Positions 1-9,519 are shown, counted from the first letter of the stretch. The stretch is 64,000 bases of DNA from Lacihabitans sp. LS3-19 (GCF_024343575.1 NZ_RJUA01000121.1:124001-188000); one strand, 5' to 3'. A program made the numbers and translations. Notes: generated by a model from the letters alone, not told the origin.

Positions 1-56
1 AGAATACTGAAGCTTTTCGAGGAGAAATTGAAATAAATCCTTTTTTATTATCTTAG
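1..56 (+). other. Possible 3' end of an upstream gene
   Basis: Two plus-strand frames enter from the left edge and stop here. One stops at 34-36 (TAA) and the other at 54-56 (TAG, about 17 codons ending INPFLLS). Either could be the tail of an upstream gene in the same direction as the maltokinase. The piece is too short to identify. Confidence 0.25.
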
Positions 57-93
57 GAAATAGTAATTTGTTGGAAAATACTTGACAAAAAAT

Positions 94-1650
94 ATGTCTA
101 AATTCGTTTTACTGCTCGACTGGGAAGGATTTGAAAAAGATAAATATGTTCATACTGTTTTAGAAGACAATCTTTTGCCGAATTATTTTATTGGCTGCCG
201 TTGGTTTGCAGGAAAAGCTCGCAAAAATTGGCGACTTAAAATTTCCCAAGTAATAAGGATGAATTATGAGGAATCTCAATATTTCTTTGCGTTTATTAAT
301 GTGAAATATCCTGAAGGTGACACTGAAACCTACATGTTTCCTCTTTCGTTTGTGGCGGATGATATTGAAGGTTTACCTAGTGAAGCAATCATAACGCCCG
401 CAAGTTTAGAGGAAAAAGAAGGATATTTAGTTGAAGCCGTTTTTGATCCTGCATTTAGAGAAGCTATTTTTCATAATATTGTCAATAGCCAAAATATACT
501 ACAGATTACAAACGATCATCTGGTTTTTGAAAGAGGAAAGGGCTTAGAAGACGAAACAGCAATTGATAGCATAATTCCTGATATAGATTCAAGTAATACA
601 GCCTTTGTGTTTGGAGGTAAGTATTTTTTTAAATTGTATCGCAAGCTTTTCGCAGAGACCAATCCTGAGGTAGAGATGGTGCAGTTTATTACCCAAAACT
701 CTGATTTTAAAAACATTCCGAGGTATTGTGGAAGTGTAACTTTAGAGAAGAAGTTGGAAAGTGACATCACTATCGGATTGCTGGTTGAGGTTATAGCCAA
801 CGAAAAAGACAACTGGTCAAAAACGGGAGATTATCTCAACGATTTTATGTTCGCTTTTGTAGATGGTAATTTCCAAATTAAGGAAAATGTTTTCGAAAAA
901 GTGGGTTTACTTGGTCAACGAACAGCCCAAATGCACGATGCCCTTTTTAATATTAATTGTGAAGAAGGATTTAGAGCAGATATTTTTGATAGACCTTACA
1001 GAAGATTTATCCATCAAAAAGTTGAGGACTTATTAGAACACCGCTATAATATATTGACAGAAAATTATCTTTCTTTAGACGAGCAATCGCAGATACTGGC
1101 TTGGAAGTTTATGGAAGCCAAAGACATTATCTTAGATTTTGTAGATCAAATATTAACAAGGCCAATAGAATCATTTAGAACCAGAATTCATGGAGATTAT
1201 CATTTGGGGCAGGTTTTGGTTTGTAAAGAAGACCTAGTTATTATTGATTTTGAGGGCGAACCAGAGAGTACTATTTCAAGTAGAAAAGTCAAGCATTCAC
1301 CACTTAAAGATGTTGCTGGGATGATTAGATCTTATCATTATGCAGTTTCGGCTAAGTTATTTAACAGTCCAGAAACCAAGTCTTTGAATGAGAAAGTTTT
1401 GCAAAGAGCTACTGATAGATGGTATAGATTAATGCGAGATACCTATCTCGATGAATACATGACGTATTTTGGGCCATTACACCCGCTTTTAAAAAATAAC
1501 AATGAAATTAATTATTTATTACAATTTCATTTGCTAGAGAAATCAGTATACGAATTAGGCTATGAATTAAACTACAGACCAAGTTGGGTCAAAATACCGC
1601 TAAAAGGAATTTTAGATGTAATTTTAGAGATAGAAAAACTGAATAGGTAA
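94..1650 (+). CDS. mak: Maltokinase-like phosphotransferase
   Basis: This is probably maltokinase, which uses ATP to make maltose 1-phosphate for the GlgE route of alpha-glucan synthesis. The C-terminal half has the aminoglycoside-phosphotransferase-type signature HGDYHLGQVL, with catalytic Asp about residue 368, followed by the metal-binding IIDFEGEP, with Asp about residue 385. The N-terminal 200 residues match the cap region typical of maltokinases (LPNYFIGCRWFAGKAR). About 518 residues is slightly longer than the usual 440-480. The open frame extends to a TTG at 82, but the ATG at 94 gives a natural MSKF start. The GlgE and TreS partners are not in the window; the cut-off gene to the left could be one. 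Maltose as substrate is inferred from family. Confidence 0.8.
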   Translation: MSKFVLLLDWEGFEKDKYVHTVLEDNLLPNYFIGCRWFAGKARKNWRLKISQVIRMNYEESQYFFAFINVKYPEGDTETYMFPLSFVADDIEGLPSEAIITPASLEEKEGYLVEAVFDPAFREAIFHNIVNSQNILQITNDHLVFERGKGLEDETAIDSIIPDIDSSNTAFVFGGKYFFKLYRKLFAETNPEVEMVQFITQNSDFKNIPRYCGSVTLEKKLESDITIGLLVEVIANEKDNWSKTGDYLNDFMFAFVDGNFQIKENVFEKVGLLGQRTAQMHDALFNINCEEGFRADIFDRPYRRFIHQKVEDLLEHRYNILTENYLSLDEQSQILAWKFMEAKDIILDFVDQILTRPIESFRTRIHGDYHLGQVLVCKEDLVIIDFEGEPESTISSRKVKHSPLKDVAGMIRSYHYAVSAKLFNSPETKSLNEKVLQRATDRWYRLMRDTYLDEYMTYFGPLHPLLKNNNEINYLLQFHLLEKSVYELGYELNYRPSWVKIPLKGILDVILEIEKLNR

Positions 1651-1651
1651 A

Positions 1652-2479
1652 ATGATTATTTATAAACTTTATTTGTTTTTGTTTGCTTTAAAAACCGCAA
1701 CTTGTTCATGTAACTATGAACATAAAACATCTTTTTTTGAAAAAAGTCGTATTAATATTTCTAAGACAGGGAAGTTTCCGGTTTGCATTGGTGAAAATTC
1801 GGGTTTAAGCAAAGCATGGCAAGATGGTTTTTATTGGACGCATAATGATTCTGGTGGGAATCCTGAGCTATATATGGTTAATGCCGAAGGTTTAATGTTT
1901 GATACATTGGATGTGCCAGGTGCCATAAATGTTGACTGGGAGGATTTGGCAAAAGACAATAAAGGGAATATTTATATTGGAGATTTCGGGAATAATTCTA
2001 ACAGAAGGAAAGACCTAACAATCTATAAAAGAAATTATTACGGCGTAGAAAAAATCAAGTTTAAATACGCAGATCAAACACCGGCAGATTCTTCGAATTT
2101 AATTTTTGATTGTGAAGCTTTTTTCTGGAAAAATGACTCTCTTTATCTTTTTACCAAAAGTTGGAACAAAGGGAAAAAACTTACCAAACTTTATGTTTTA
2201 CCCGATAGTCCTGGTGAATATGAGGTTTTACCTATAGCTCAGACCTATTTTAAATCCCAAGTTACTGGAGCCGATATTAGTCCGGATGGTTCTAAGTTTG
2301 CACTTATTACCTATGGTAAACTGATGATATACAATATTATTGATGGACAAATCAATTTCAAATCGCCTCAAAAGTGCATAAAAATAGGAAAGAACCAAAC
2401 AGAGGCTGTAGTGTTTGAAAACGACCACAAAATTATTTTTTCTAATGAACAACGTAAGATATTCAGCATAGAAATTTAA
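1652..2479 (+). CDS. Exported beta-propeller-like protein of unknown function
   Basis: This 275-residue protein starts one base after the maltokinase stop, so it is probably cotranscribed with it. The first 18 or so residues form a hydrophobic export signal ending in a TCSC cluster. The cleavage motif is a poor lipobox, so lipid attachment is uncertain. The rest contains recurring short beta-strand segments with GNPELY, DWEDLA, GNIYIGDFGNN and GADISPDG. These resemble blades of a six- or seven-bladed propeller of the kind often annotated as NHL or WD40-like in Bacteroidota. No catalytic motif is visible. The neighbour suggests a link to sugar metabolism, but nothing in the sequence proves it. 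Confidence 0.6.
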   Translation: MIIYKLYLFLFALKTATCSCNYEHKTSFFEKSRINISKTGKFPVCIGENSGLSKAWQDGFYWTHNDSGGNPELYMVNAEGLMFDTLDVPGAINVDWEDLAKDNKGNIYIGDFGNNSNRRKDLTIYKRNYYGVEKIKFKYADQTPADSSNLIFDCEAFFWKNDSLYLFTKSWNKGKKLTKLYVLPDSPGEYEVLPIAQTYFKSQVTGADISPDGSKFALITYGKLMIYNIIDGQINFKSPQKCIKIGKNQTEAVVFENDHKIIFSNEQRKIFSIEI

Positions 2480-2512
2480 CACTGACTTAACATACCTCTA
2501 TTTAACAAAGCT

Positions 2513-2520
2513 TACTTTTG
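2513..2520 (+). promoter_or_regulatory. Candidate -7 promoter element (TACTTTTG)
   Basis: This is an exact match to the Bacteroidota -7 consensus TAnnTTTG, 37 bases before the response-regulator start. It sits in the intergenic stretch after the propeller protein. No clear TTTG -33 box is found at the usual spacing. Confidence 0.45.
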
Positions 2521-2557
2521 TGCTGTAAAATTAACGTTCGTTTAACAAAAAATTAAT

Positions 2558-3238
2558 ATGGCTAAAAAAGTACTTGTCATTGACGACGATTTAGACATAC
2601 TAGAACTTTTGATTTATAATCTAAGTAAGGAAAATTACGAGGTAAAATCAGCTGTTAATGGACTGGAAGGTATAAAAGTTGCTAAAAGTTTTATGCCTGA
2701 CCTCATCTTGATGGATATTATGATGCCCGTGATGGATGGCATAGAAGCTGGTAAAATCATCAAAAATACTGAGAGTCTTAAGCATATTTATGTTATCTAC
2801 CTCACTGCTCGTGCTGAAGAATACTCTGAAGTTGCCGCATTCGATGCAGGTGCCGACGATTATTTAACCAAGCCTATTAAACCAAGGGCTCTAGTAAGTA
2901 GAATAAATGCCTTTTTTAGAAAAGAAACTCAGAAAAATGTAGTTGATGGAATTCTAGAAATTGCAGGATTAAGAATTAATAAAGAAAATTATTCTGTCAC
3001 CAAAGAGGATGGCTCGATAGTTATTTTACCTAAAAAAGAGTTTGAAATTTTGTATTATTTGGCAACTGTTCCTAACAAAGTTCAATCAAGAGATAGCTTA
3101 TTACAAAAGATTTGGGGCTCTGATATTTTTGTTGTTGAGCGTACGATTGACGTACATATTAGAAAAGTCCGGGAAAAAATAGGAGACAAATATATAGGTA
3201 CACTCAAAGGTGTTGGCTACATGTTTAAAACAGAATAA
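2558..3238 (+). CDS. OmpR/PhoB-family response regulator
   Basis: This is a DNA-binding response regulator of 226 residues, the usual family length. The receiver domain spans about residues 1-120, with acidic pocket Asp9-Asp11, phospho-acceptor Asp53 (LMDIMMP), Thr83 and Lys105 (YLTKPIKP). The winged-helix effector domain covers about 130-226 (VVERTIDVHIRKVREKIG, GVGYMF). It is paired with the histidine kinase immediately downstream. A good intrinsic terminator lies between the two genes, so the regulator may be made in excess of the kinase. The order resembles the PhoB/PhoR-like pair common in Bacteroidota, but the signal is unknown. Confidence 0.93.
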   Translation: MAKKVLVIDDDLDILELLIYNLSKENYEVKSAVNGLEGIKVAKSFMPDLILMDIMMPVMDGIEAGKIIKNTESLKHIYVIYLTARAEEYSEVAAFDAGADDYLTKPIKPRALVSRINAFFRKETQKNVVDGILEIAGLRINKENYSVTKEDGSIVILPKKEFEILYYLATVPNKVQSRDSLLQKIWGSDIFVVERTIDVHIRKVREKIGDKYIGTLKGVGYMFKTE

Positions 3239-3259
3239 CAGGCAAATGCTTGTTTTTTT
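3237..3259 (+). terminator. Intrinsic terminator between regulator and kinase
   Basis: The stem AACAGGC (3237-3243) pairs with GCTTGTT (3248-3254), with one G-T pair and an AAAT loop, and runs into a stretch of T. It begins at the last base pair of the response-regulator stop codon. Confidence 0.65.
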
Positions 3260-3297
3260 GTTATAAATCCTACAATTTCGCTATGTAAACTTTGCCT

Positions 3298-4344
3298 ATG
3301 TTTTTATCACCGAGGTGGATATCGCTTTTTACTTCTTTATTGGTTACGAGCATCGTAGTAGCTTTTTTGAGCTTTGTTCCTGCAGCTGATAGTGGCGTAC
3401 TATTTGTAGCAGGCATTTCAAGTTTTTTTTCGACCTTCTTTTTTACCTACTATATCGTTGACCTTCTAGTATTTAGAGAGGTAAATCAAATCTATGTTTC
3501 TATTCAAAAACTTAAAATTCGGGATTTTGATATCTCAAGAAAATCCTTGCTAAGAAGTGTAAACCCACTGAAAAAACTTAACAGGGAGATTTCTAACTAT
3601 GTAAGCAAAAAAGAAGAAGAAATAGGTGAGTTGAAGCGAATGGAGATTTTTAGACGAGAGTTTCTTGCTGATGTTTCTCATGAACTTAAAACACCGATTT
3701 TTGCAGCTCAGGGCTTTGTACATACATTAATTGATGGAGCCATAGATGACCCCGAAGTTGCGGTTAGGTTCTTAAAAAAAGCTGCTAAAAGTCTTGATGG
3801 TTTGGATGTATTGGTGAGGGATTTGGTGGTTTTGTCCCAAGTTGAAACTGGAGATTTAAAGATGCATTTCGATAGTTTTAATATTGTGGAGGTGATAAAA
3901 GAAATCTTCGAACAATTAGAAAATAAAGCCAACAAGCGAAATACGGAATTGGTTTTAAAGCCTAAGGAAAAGGAAGAATGTTTTGTTTTTGGAGATAAAC
4001 AAAGGCTTTCTCAAGTTTTGACAAACCTGGTCGAGAATGCCATAAAATATGGAAAAGACAATGGCAAAGTAGTTTTGGAACTTAAAATAGAGAACAGGAA
4101 TGTTGAAATCTCTGTAGAGGACAATGGACCAGGGATTCCACAAGACCAATTACCACGGATTTTCGAAAGATTCTATAGAGTGGATAAAAGTCGATCAAGA
4201 GAAACTGGCGGGACTGGTTTGGGTCTGGCCATCGTTAAACATATATTAAATGCCCACGATTCAGTGATAAGTGTAACTTCGAAAATAGACAAAGGCACAA
4301 GATTTACCTTTCATTTGACTAAACCACCCAAGGAATTTGCGTAA
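3298..4344 (+). CDS. Membrane sensor histidine kinase, PhoR-like
   Basis: This sensor kinase is the partner of the upstream response regulator. Two hydrophobic segments in the first 60 residues anchor it in the membrane. The loop between them is short, so it has no large external sensor. The HisKA dimerisation helix carries phospho-acceptor His128 (DVSHELKTP). The HATPase_c domain shows N-box NLVENAIKYG, G1 box DNGPGIP, F-box IFERFYRVD and G2 box GGTGLGLAI. The start is taken as the ATG at 3298; the frame also opens at a TTG two codons earlier. No convincing private promoter is seen after the terminator. The RluA gene follows after 23 bases. The stimulus cannot be read from sequence. Confidence 0.92.
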   Translation: MFLSPRWISLFTSLLVTSIVVAFLSFVPAADSGVLFVAGISSFFSTFFFTYYIVDLLVFREVNQIYVSIQKLKIRDFDISRKSLLRSVNPLKKLNREISNYVSKKEEEIGELKRMEIFRREFLADVSHELKTPIFAAQGFVHTLIDGAIDDPEVAVRFLKKAAKSLDGLDVLVRDLVVLSQVETGDLKMHFDSFNIVEVIKEIFEQLENKANKRNTELVLKPKEKEECFVFGDKQRLSQVLTNLVENAIKYGKDNGKVVLELKIENRNVEISVEDNGPGIPQDQLPRIFERFYRVDKSRSRETGGTGLGLAIVKHILNAHDSVISVTSKIDKGTRFTFHLTKPPKEFA

Positions 4345-4367
4345 ATTGCAGTCCAAATACAGATACA

Positions 4368-5120
4368 ATGGACTTAAGCAGGTTTAAAAAGCCACCAAAA
4401 AATTTAGTTTTTACGGATTTAGTGATTTTTGAAAATGACAATTATGTTATAATCAATAAACCTCCGTTTGTTCCTTCTTTAGATGAGCGTACAGCAGATA
4501 GATCTTTGAGTATATTAAAACTTGCTAGAGAGGCATTTGGTGACATACAACTTTGTCATAGATTAGATAAAGAAACTTCTGGAGCATTGGTATTAGCAAA
4601 GAATCCTGAAGCTTATAGAAACCTTGCCATGCAATTTGAGCACCGCGAAGTTCAGAAAGAATATCACGCGGTAGTAAATGGTCTACATGACTTGGACAGT
4701 ATTTCGGTGTTTTTGCCCATTGCTCCTTTAAAGGATGGCACCGCTGTTAGAATTGATAAATTGAGAGGTAAATTAGCTGAAACATTGTTTTTTACCATTA
4801 AAAAATATACGAGACACACTCTGGTCAAATGTATGCCCATAACTGGTAGGATGCATCAAATTAGAGTCCATTTGCAGTGTTTAAAAGCTCCAATCGTTTG
4901 TGATCCTACCTATGGAGGAGAAATGGTTTTTTTGTCAGACATTAAAAGGAAGTTTAATTTGAAAAATGAAACTGAGGAACTTCCGCTAATTAAAAGAGTG
5001 GCATTGCATGCACATACCATTAAGTTTTTAGATGTAAACGGAGAAAAGATTGAAGCTACAGCGGAATATCCTAACGATTTCCAAGTATTGGTAAATCAAT
5101 TGGAAAAATTCGCTAGATAA
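4368..5120 (+). CDS. RluA-family RNA pseudouridine synthase
   Basis: This enzyme converts uridine to pseudouridine in rRNA or tRNA. The family signature HRLDKETSG is present, with catalytic Asp67, as is the downstream motif GRMHQIRVHL that closes the active site. Its 250 residues and lack of an N-terminal S4 domain fit the short RluA/RluC-like branch. The exact target base cannot be assigned. It follows the kinase gene by 23 bases and is probably cotranscribed, although no functional tie is apparent. It converges with the AI-2E-type permease gene, leaving only ten bases between the stop codons. Confidence 0.9.
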   Translation: MDLSRFKKPPKNLVFTDLVIFENDNYVIINKPPFVPSLDERTADRSLSILKLAREAFGDIQLCHRLDKETSGALVLAKNPEAYRNLAMQFEHREVQKEYHAVVNGLHDLDSISVFLPIAPLKDGTAVRIDKLRGKLAETLFFTIKKYTRHTLVKCMPITGRMHQIRVHLQCLKAPIVCDPTYGGEMVFLSDIKRKFNLKNETEELPLIKRVALHAHTIKFLDVNGEKIEATAEYPNDFQVLVNQLEKFAR

Positions 5121-5130
5121 ATATTCGGTT

Positions 5131-6216
5131 TTATCTTTGAAAATTCTTTTTAACTTCTTCGTGGTCTGCGTCGCCTAAAAGAAAACCCCAAGCCTTTAAA
5201 GAATCAGTAGAATCGAATACCACTTTTATGATTGCGGTCAAAGGCAAGGCAAGTACTAATCCACTTATGCCCCAAAGGTTGGCAAAAAGTAAAAGAGAAA
5301 TAATTGCAGCTAAGGAGTTGATGCTTACTTTATTGCCAACAATGTATGGGGTAATGAAATTGCCCTCTAAAAATTGAATTACACCAAAAGAAGCTCCTAC
5401 GCCAACAGCATACCAATAGGAATCTTTTGTAATCAGTGCAACTATAATTGGCAAAGCTGAGCCTATTGCAATACCTATGTAAGGTATTAAAACTAAAAAT
5501 GAAGCAAAAAAGCCAAAGAAAAGAGCGTTTTCGATGCCCAATAAATAAAGGGAAGAAGTGTTTAATATACCTATAATTAAGATAACTAAAAGTAATCCAA
5601 CAATATAGTTTCTAACTACTCCATTTATTTTGTTAATAGTCTGAGAAATAGCATGTTTGCTGCTTTTTCTCATTAAGAGATACACAAAAGTTACTAAAAA
5701 ATCTCTATATAATAAAAAAAGAAAAATGTAAAGTGGTAAAAGAGAAAGGTTTATAAGAAATCCAGAAGTTGTACTTAGCGTTTGACCTATAATAGTTGTA
5801 CTATTTTTTAATATTTCTGTTAAATATTTTTTACTTTCAGCTATTAATTGAGTCTGATTAAAATTAAAATTATGTCTTAAGAACCTTTCAATATCCGCAA
5901 TCCACACTATTCCTTTTTCTTCTATTTGAGGGAGTAAACTCTCCAATTGGATTATTTGGGTATACGAAAAATAGCCAATTAAGGTTAATATCGAAAGTGT
6001 TAGAAAAATGGAAATCAAAATAGCAATAGGCCTTGGAATTTTATGATTTTCCAAAAACTGACATACCGGAAATAGCAAAAATGAAATTAAACCCGCAATT
6101 ATAAAAGGAATAACGACGTCTTTTAATATTGACATTGCAAAAATAACAATCACCAAAATTATCAGGCTGTAAGCAGCATTTTGAACACTCGGGATGTTAT
6201 TTTTTATATACCTCAT
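5131..6216 (-). CDS. AI-2E family permease
   Basis: This is an integral inner-membrane protein of 361 residues with about eight hydrophobic segments, matching the AI-2E transporter family (PF01594). The pattern is typical: two N-terminal helices, a central soluble segment around residues 75-140, then a bundle ending in the glycine-rich GLVLALPLTAI region. Members export varied small molecules or act as sodium/proton antiporters, so quorum-signal export should not be assumed. The start overlaps the tatC stop by four bases, which indicates translational coupling. No function in protein export is implied by that neighbour. Confidence 0.85.
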   Translation of the reverse strand: MRYIKNNIPSVQNAAYSLIILVIVIFAMSILKDVVIPFIIAGLISFLLFPVCQFLENHKIPRPIAILISIFLTLSILTLIGYFSYTQIIQLESLLPQIEEKGIVWIADIERFLRHNFNFNQTQLIAESKKYLTEILKNSTTIIGQTLSTTSGFLINLSLLPLYIFLFLLYRDFLVTFVYLLMRKSSKHAISQTINKINGVVRNYIVGLLLVILIIGILNTSSLYLLGIENALFFGFFASFLVLIPYIGIAIGSALPIIVALITKDSYWYAVGVGASFGVIQFLEGNFITPYIVGNKVSINSLAAIISLLLFANLWGISGLVLALPLTAIIKVVFDSTDSLKAWGFLLGDADHEEVKKNFQR

Positions 6217-7070
6217 TCGGCTTCCTGAAGTTTTTGCTTATAGATTCTTTGAGAAACCACAATACTTACTTCATATAAAAAATATAGAGGTATAGCCACC
6301 ACTATTTGGCTTATCATATCTGGAGAAGGAGTGATAATGGCAGCCACAATCAATATTACAACAATTGAATGTTTACGGTACTCTTTTAGAAACGCTGGCG
6401 TCACAACCCCAATTTTGGTTAAAACCAAAATGGCCATAGGAAGCTGGAATGTAACCCCACATGCTAATGTCAATGTAGCCAAAATAGATATATATGACTG
6501 AATATCAAATTGATTTTCTATACTAGGGTCAATTTGGAAATTTACCAAAAAGTTTATTGCAAAAGGGGCTACAATATAATATCCGAATAAAACACCAATG
6601 AAAAACAAGGCTGTAACATAAAAAACAGAGCCAGTTGCTGCTTTTTTCTCAGTTATTTTTAGTCCTGGTTTTATAAATCTCCATATTTCCCAAAAAACAT
6701 AAGGAAATGCAAAAAGTAGACCTATTATAGCAGAAGCAGTCAATGCCATCATAAATTGACCAGAGACTTCGCGACTCATTAAAGAGAAATTAAGCTTATC
6801 GACACAAAGACTTTGTATACCAACTAAATTTCCAAGCTCACAAAGTTTTCTATATGTCCAGAAGTCAGGACTTGCTGGGCCTAAAATAATGTTTTTGAAA
6901 ATAAAAGACATAGAAAACCATGCGATTATCATAAAAACTAAAATTGCAGCGACTGATCTTATGATGTGCCAGCGTAATTCCTCGAGATGCTCAATAAAAG
7001 TCATCTCTTTTTCTCCTTTTTCTTCCTCGTTATCGTCGTAATCTATATATGGTGCTTGATCTAAAGGCAT
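6213..7070 (-). CDS. tatC: Sec-independent protein translocase TatC
   Basis: TatC is the receptor subunit of the twin-arginine translocase, which recognises RR signal peptides and exports folded proteins. The hallmark MTFIEHLEELRWHIIRS lies after an acidic N-terminal extension of about 22 residues. The second signature, FPYVFWEIWRFIKPGL, is also present. Six hydrophobic segments are visible and the 285-residue length is slightly above the usual 250, explained by the extension. No tatA is in the window. A possible Tat client is encoded at 14215-15087. A TACATTTG element 20 bases upstream probably drives this gene and the following permease. Confidence 0.95.
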   Translation of the reverse strand: MPLDQAPYIDYDDNEEEKGEKEMTFIEHLEELRWHIIRSVAAILVFMIIAWFSMSFIFKNIILGPASPDFWTYRKLCELGNLVGIQSLCVDKLNFSLMSREVSGQFMMALTASAIIGLLFAFPYVFWEIWRFIKPGLKITEKKAATGSVFYVTALFFIGVLFGYYIVAPFAINFLVNFQIDPSIENQFDIQSYISILATLTLACGVTFQLPMAILVLTKIGVVTPAFLKEYRKHSIVVILIVAAIITPSPDMISQIVVAIPLYFLYEVSIVVSQRIYKQKLQEAE

Positions 7071-7089
7071 CTATTTAATTTTCTTTTTA

Positions 7090-7097
7090 CAAATGTA
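7090..7097 (-). promoter_or_regulatory. Candidate -7 element for tatC (TACATTTG)
   Basis: This exact TAnnTTTG match on the minus strand ends 19 bases before the tatC start codon. A TTTG lies about 24 bases further upstream, slightly wide for a -33 box. Confidence 0.5.
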
Positions 7098-7117
7098 ACA
7101 ATTTTATACACTTATTT

Positions 7118-7156
7118 TAAACAAAATACCCCATCTAAACATTCAGATGGGGTATT
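7118..7156 (-). terminator. Intrinsic terminator after glyA
   Basis: A perfect 12-base stem (7125-7136 with 7145-7156; core ACCCCATCT/AGATGGGGT) has an 8-base loop. On the minus strand it is followed by a T-rich run, 16 bases after the glyA stop. The opposite strand also has a T run, so it could act in both directions. Confidence 0.8.
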
Positions 7157-7171
7157 ATATTTTTTTTGATT

Positions 7172-8464
7172 TTATTTAAAAAGCGGAAACCATTTCATCC
7201 ACTCATTTACTTCATTTCTTACATCACTAATAATAGCCTCATTGTCATGATTCATCAACACATTATCAACCATTTCCACAACTCTCACAAAGTCATTTTC
7301 TTGTAAGCCTCTTGTAGTCATTGCAGCAGTTCCAACTCTGATTCCGGATGTAGTCATTGCTGAAGCATCGTCAAATGGAACCATATTTTTGTTAACTGTA
7401 ATGTCCGCTTTTATCAAAGTGTTTTCAGCCAATTTTCCAGTTAAACCTTTTGGTCTTAAGTCAATTAATGCCAAATGATTGTCTGTTCCGCCAGAGATTA
7501 CTTTGTAACCTTTGTTCATAAATGCTTCAGCCATTACTTTGGCATTTTTTTGTACTTGGACGGCATAGTTTCCAAAGTTTTCCGTTAAAGCTTCGCCAAA
7601 AGCAACAGCTTTAGCCGCTATAATATGCTCTAATGGCCCACCTTGTGTTCCAGGAAATACACCAGAATCTAACAAAGAAGCCATAGATCTGATTTTGCCT
7701 TTGGCAGTGCTGATTCCAAATGGATTTTCGAAATCATTTCTCATCATTATTACTCCACCTCTGGTTCCACGAAGCGTCTTGTGAGTAGTGGTTGTAACAA
7801 TATGACAATGGTCAAATGGATCTGCCAAAAGACCTTTGGCAATTAAACCTGCAGGATGTGATATATCAGCTAGTAAAATTGCACCCACTTTGTCGGCAAT
7901 ATTTCTTAAACGTGCATAATCCCAGTCTCTAGAATAAGCTGAAGCACCACAAATTATCATTTTTGGTTTTTCTTTTACCGCAGTTTCTTCGACTTTATCC
8001 CAATTTATTAGACCAGTTTCTTTTTCAACGCCATAAAAAAACGGTTGGAAGTATTTTCCAGAAATATTAACAGGAGAACCATGAGATAAATGTCCACCAT
8101 GAGATAAGTCAAATCCTAAGATTTTATCACCAGGCTTTAAGCAAGCAATAAAAACAGCCATGTTTGCTTGTGCACCTGAATGAGGCTGAACATTGGCCCA
8201 AGTTAAATTAAATAATTCTTTAAGTCTGTCTATGGCTATTTGTTCTATTTCGTCTACAACCTCACAGCCACCATAGTATCGTTTCCCGGGCAATCCTTCG
8301 GCATACTTGTTAGTTAGCACGCTCCCTGCGGCATCCATTACTTGAGGTGAAACGAAGTTTTCTGAGGCAATTAGCTCAATTCCATGCAATTGTCTATCAT
8401 GCTCTTTTTGAATTAAATCAAAAATTTGATTATCTCTGTTCGGCGTAGAATTCAATACTGACAT
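7172..8464 (-). CDS. glyA: Serine hydroxymethyltransferase
   Basis: GlyA interconverts serine and glycine with tetrahydrofolate, supplying one-carbon units in the cytoplasm. The pyridoxal-phosphate lysine is Lys229 in the conserved [13 protein letters not shown]. Other signatures are [11 protein letters not shown] near the N-terminus, [12 protein letters not shown] and QPHSGAQAN. Length (430 residues) is typical. It is a single-gene unit, bounded by a strong terminator downstream and a TAATTTTG element 50 bases upstream. The serine biosynthesis fusion protein (35078-36979) makes its substrate, although the two genes are far apart in the window. Confidence 0.97.
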   Translation of the reverse strand: MSVLNSTPNRDNQIFDLIQKEHDRQLHGIELIASENFVSPQVMDAAGSVLTNKYAEGLPGKRYYGGCEVVDEIEQIAIDRLKELFNLTWANVQPHSGAQANMAVFIACLKPGDKILGFDLSHGGHLSHGSPVNISGKYFQPFFYGVEKETGLINWDKVEETAVKEKPKMIICGASAYSRDWDYARLRNIADKVGAILLADISHPAGLIAKGLLADPFDHCHIVTTTTHKTLRGTRGGVIMMRNDFENPFGISTAKGKIRSMASLLDSGVFPGTQGGPLEHIIAAKAVAFGEALTENFGNYAVQVQKNAKVMAEAFMNKGYKVISGGTDNHLALIDLRPKGLTGKLAENTLIKADITVNKNMVPFDDASAMTTSGIRVGTAAMTTRGLQENDFVRVVEMVDNVLMNHDNEAIISDVRNEVNEWMKWFPLFK

Positions 8465-8513
8465 TGATTAATATTAAATTATAGATTATTTATTACTCGA
8501 TTTTTCTGAGCCG

Positions 8514-8521
8514 CAAAATTA
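8514..8521 (-). promoter_or_regulatory. Candidate -7 element for glyA (TAATTTTG)
   Basis: This is an exact TAnnTTTG match, 49 bases upstream of the glyA ATG on the minus strand. No TTTG box is clear at the expected spacing. Confidence 0.4.
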
Positions 8522-8835
8522 AAACTTCTTTCTAAGAAATACTTGAATATTGTGCTTTTTTGTTGTCTAAATCTAATAATTCTTAAATTGTTCAGTAATT
8601 GATTTAGAGGAATTGAATTTCCTAAAGCCTTCCTTATGTTTTATGCAATTAACATTGGTTTAGTTTTTAGTCTTTTTTTTGATGATTTAAAGGGTATTTT
8701 TGAAAATATCGAAAAATAATTCTATTTTTATAAATTATACCATGAAACCCTAATTCTATATAAACCCAAATTTGATAAGTTCTTTTAATTAAATGATTAT
8801 TGAATTTATTGAAATTGCCCAATGAACCCATTAAT
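8522..8835. other. AT-rich intergenic region with no identified gene
   Basis: This gap lies between divergently transcribed glyA and the membrane protein at 8836. It holds one plus-strand TATTTTTG motif (8695-8702) that could be a promoter element for the plus-strand gene, although it is far from it. A ten-codon open frame starts at 8793. No hairpin, tRNA or conserved coding stretch was seen. Confidence 0.5.
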
Positions 8836-9519
8836 ATGCCAATTCTTTTTGATTTTTCTTTGAATATTTCATCATTGATATACGAGCCTGTAACTACTCT
8901 GACTGATTTACTTTTGGCTTTTAGTTGCTTCTATTTTTTCTTTTCAATACAAAAAATTGAAGTAAATGTGATTTTTATAAGTCATTGGCAGAAATTCTTC
9001 TTGTTCTTAGGTGTTTCTACCATGTTAGGTGCCATAGCACACAGTATTTTTGAAAGGGAGAAAAGCACGGTGTATGATTCTGTGTGGATATCGATGCAGA
9101 TATTTGCAGGTTTATCCATTTTTTATGCCCAGGCGGCTGCATTTAGACAACTGAAAAATCCTAAACATCGTAGTTTATTTTTGTCACTTTCTCTTGCCCA
9201 GCTTCTAATATTTATTCCTTCAATTTTTTATTTTTTTGATTTCAGAGTTGTCGCATTAAATTCCTTTATTGCTTTGGTGCAGTTGGTAATTGTGTTTTTC
9301 CCCAAGAACTTTGAAAATTGGGTTTATAAAGCATATATAAGTTTCGGTTTTTTTATTTCTTTTCTTACAGTATATGTACACAACCAGAAACTTTCTTTTT
9401 CAAAATGGTTTAATCACAATGATATTTCACATTTGATAATGTATTTGAGTATTTTGCTGATTTTCAGAGGTATAAAATACCAATGCAAGTCTGATAATAT
9501 TTTACAAACCAATAACTGA
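8836..9519 (+). CDS. Seven-helix membrane protein (DUF6962-like)
   Basis: This is a polytopic membrane protein of about 227 residues with roughly seven hydrophobic segments. The conserved features are EPVTTLTDLLLA at the first helix, a His in the second helix (GAIAHSIF) and a C-terminal WFNHNDISHLIMY. The arrangement of polar His/Asp residues in the membrane is reminiscent of the CREST hydrolase superfamily and of DUF6962 proteins; this link is from memory of the family. The frame opens at a TTG at 8800, but the ATG at 8836 gives a more natural start. It converges with the epimerase gene, with four bases between the stop codons. No function is assigned. Confidence 0.65.
   Translation: MPILFDFSLNISSLIYEPVTTLTDLLLAFSCFYFFFSIQKIEVNVIFISHWQKFFLFLGVSTMLGAIAHSIFEREKSTVYDSVWISMQIFAGLSIFYAQAAAFRQLKNPKHRSLFLSLSLAQLLIFIPSIFYFFDFRVVALNSFIALVQLVIVFFPKNFENWVYKAYISFGFFISFLTVYVHNQKLSFSKWFNHNDISHLIMYLSILLIFRGIKYQCKSDNILQTNN

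Noticed and set aside
8793-8825. Ten-codon upstream open frame ahead of the membrane protein at 8836
   Set aside because: It is very short, has no conserved residues and could occur by chance in AT-rich DNA.
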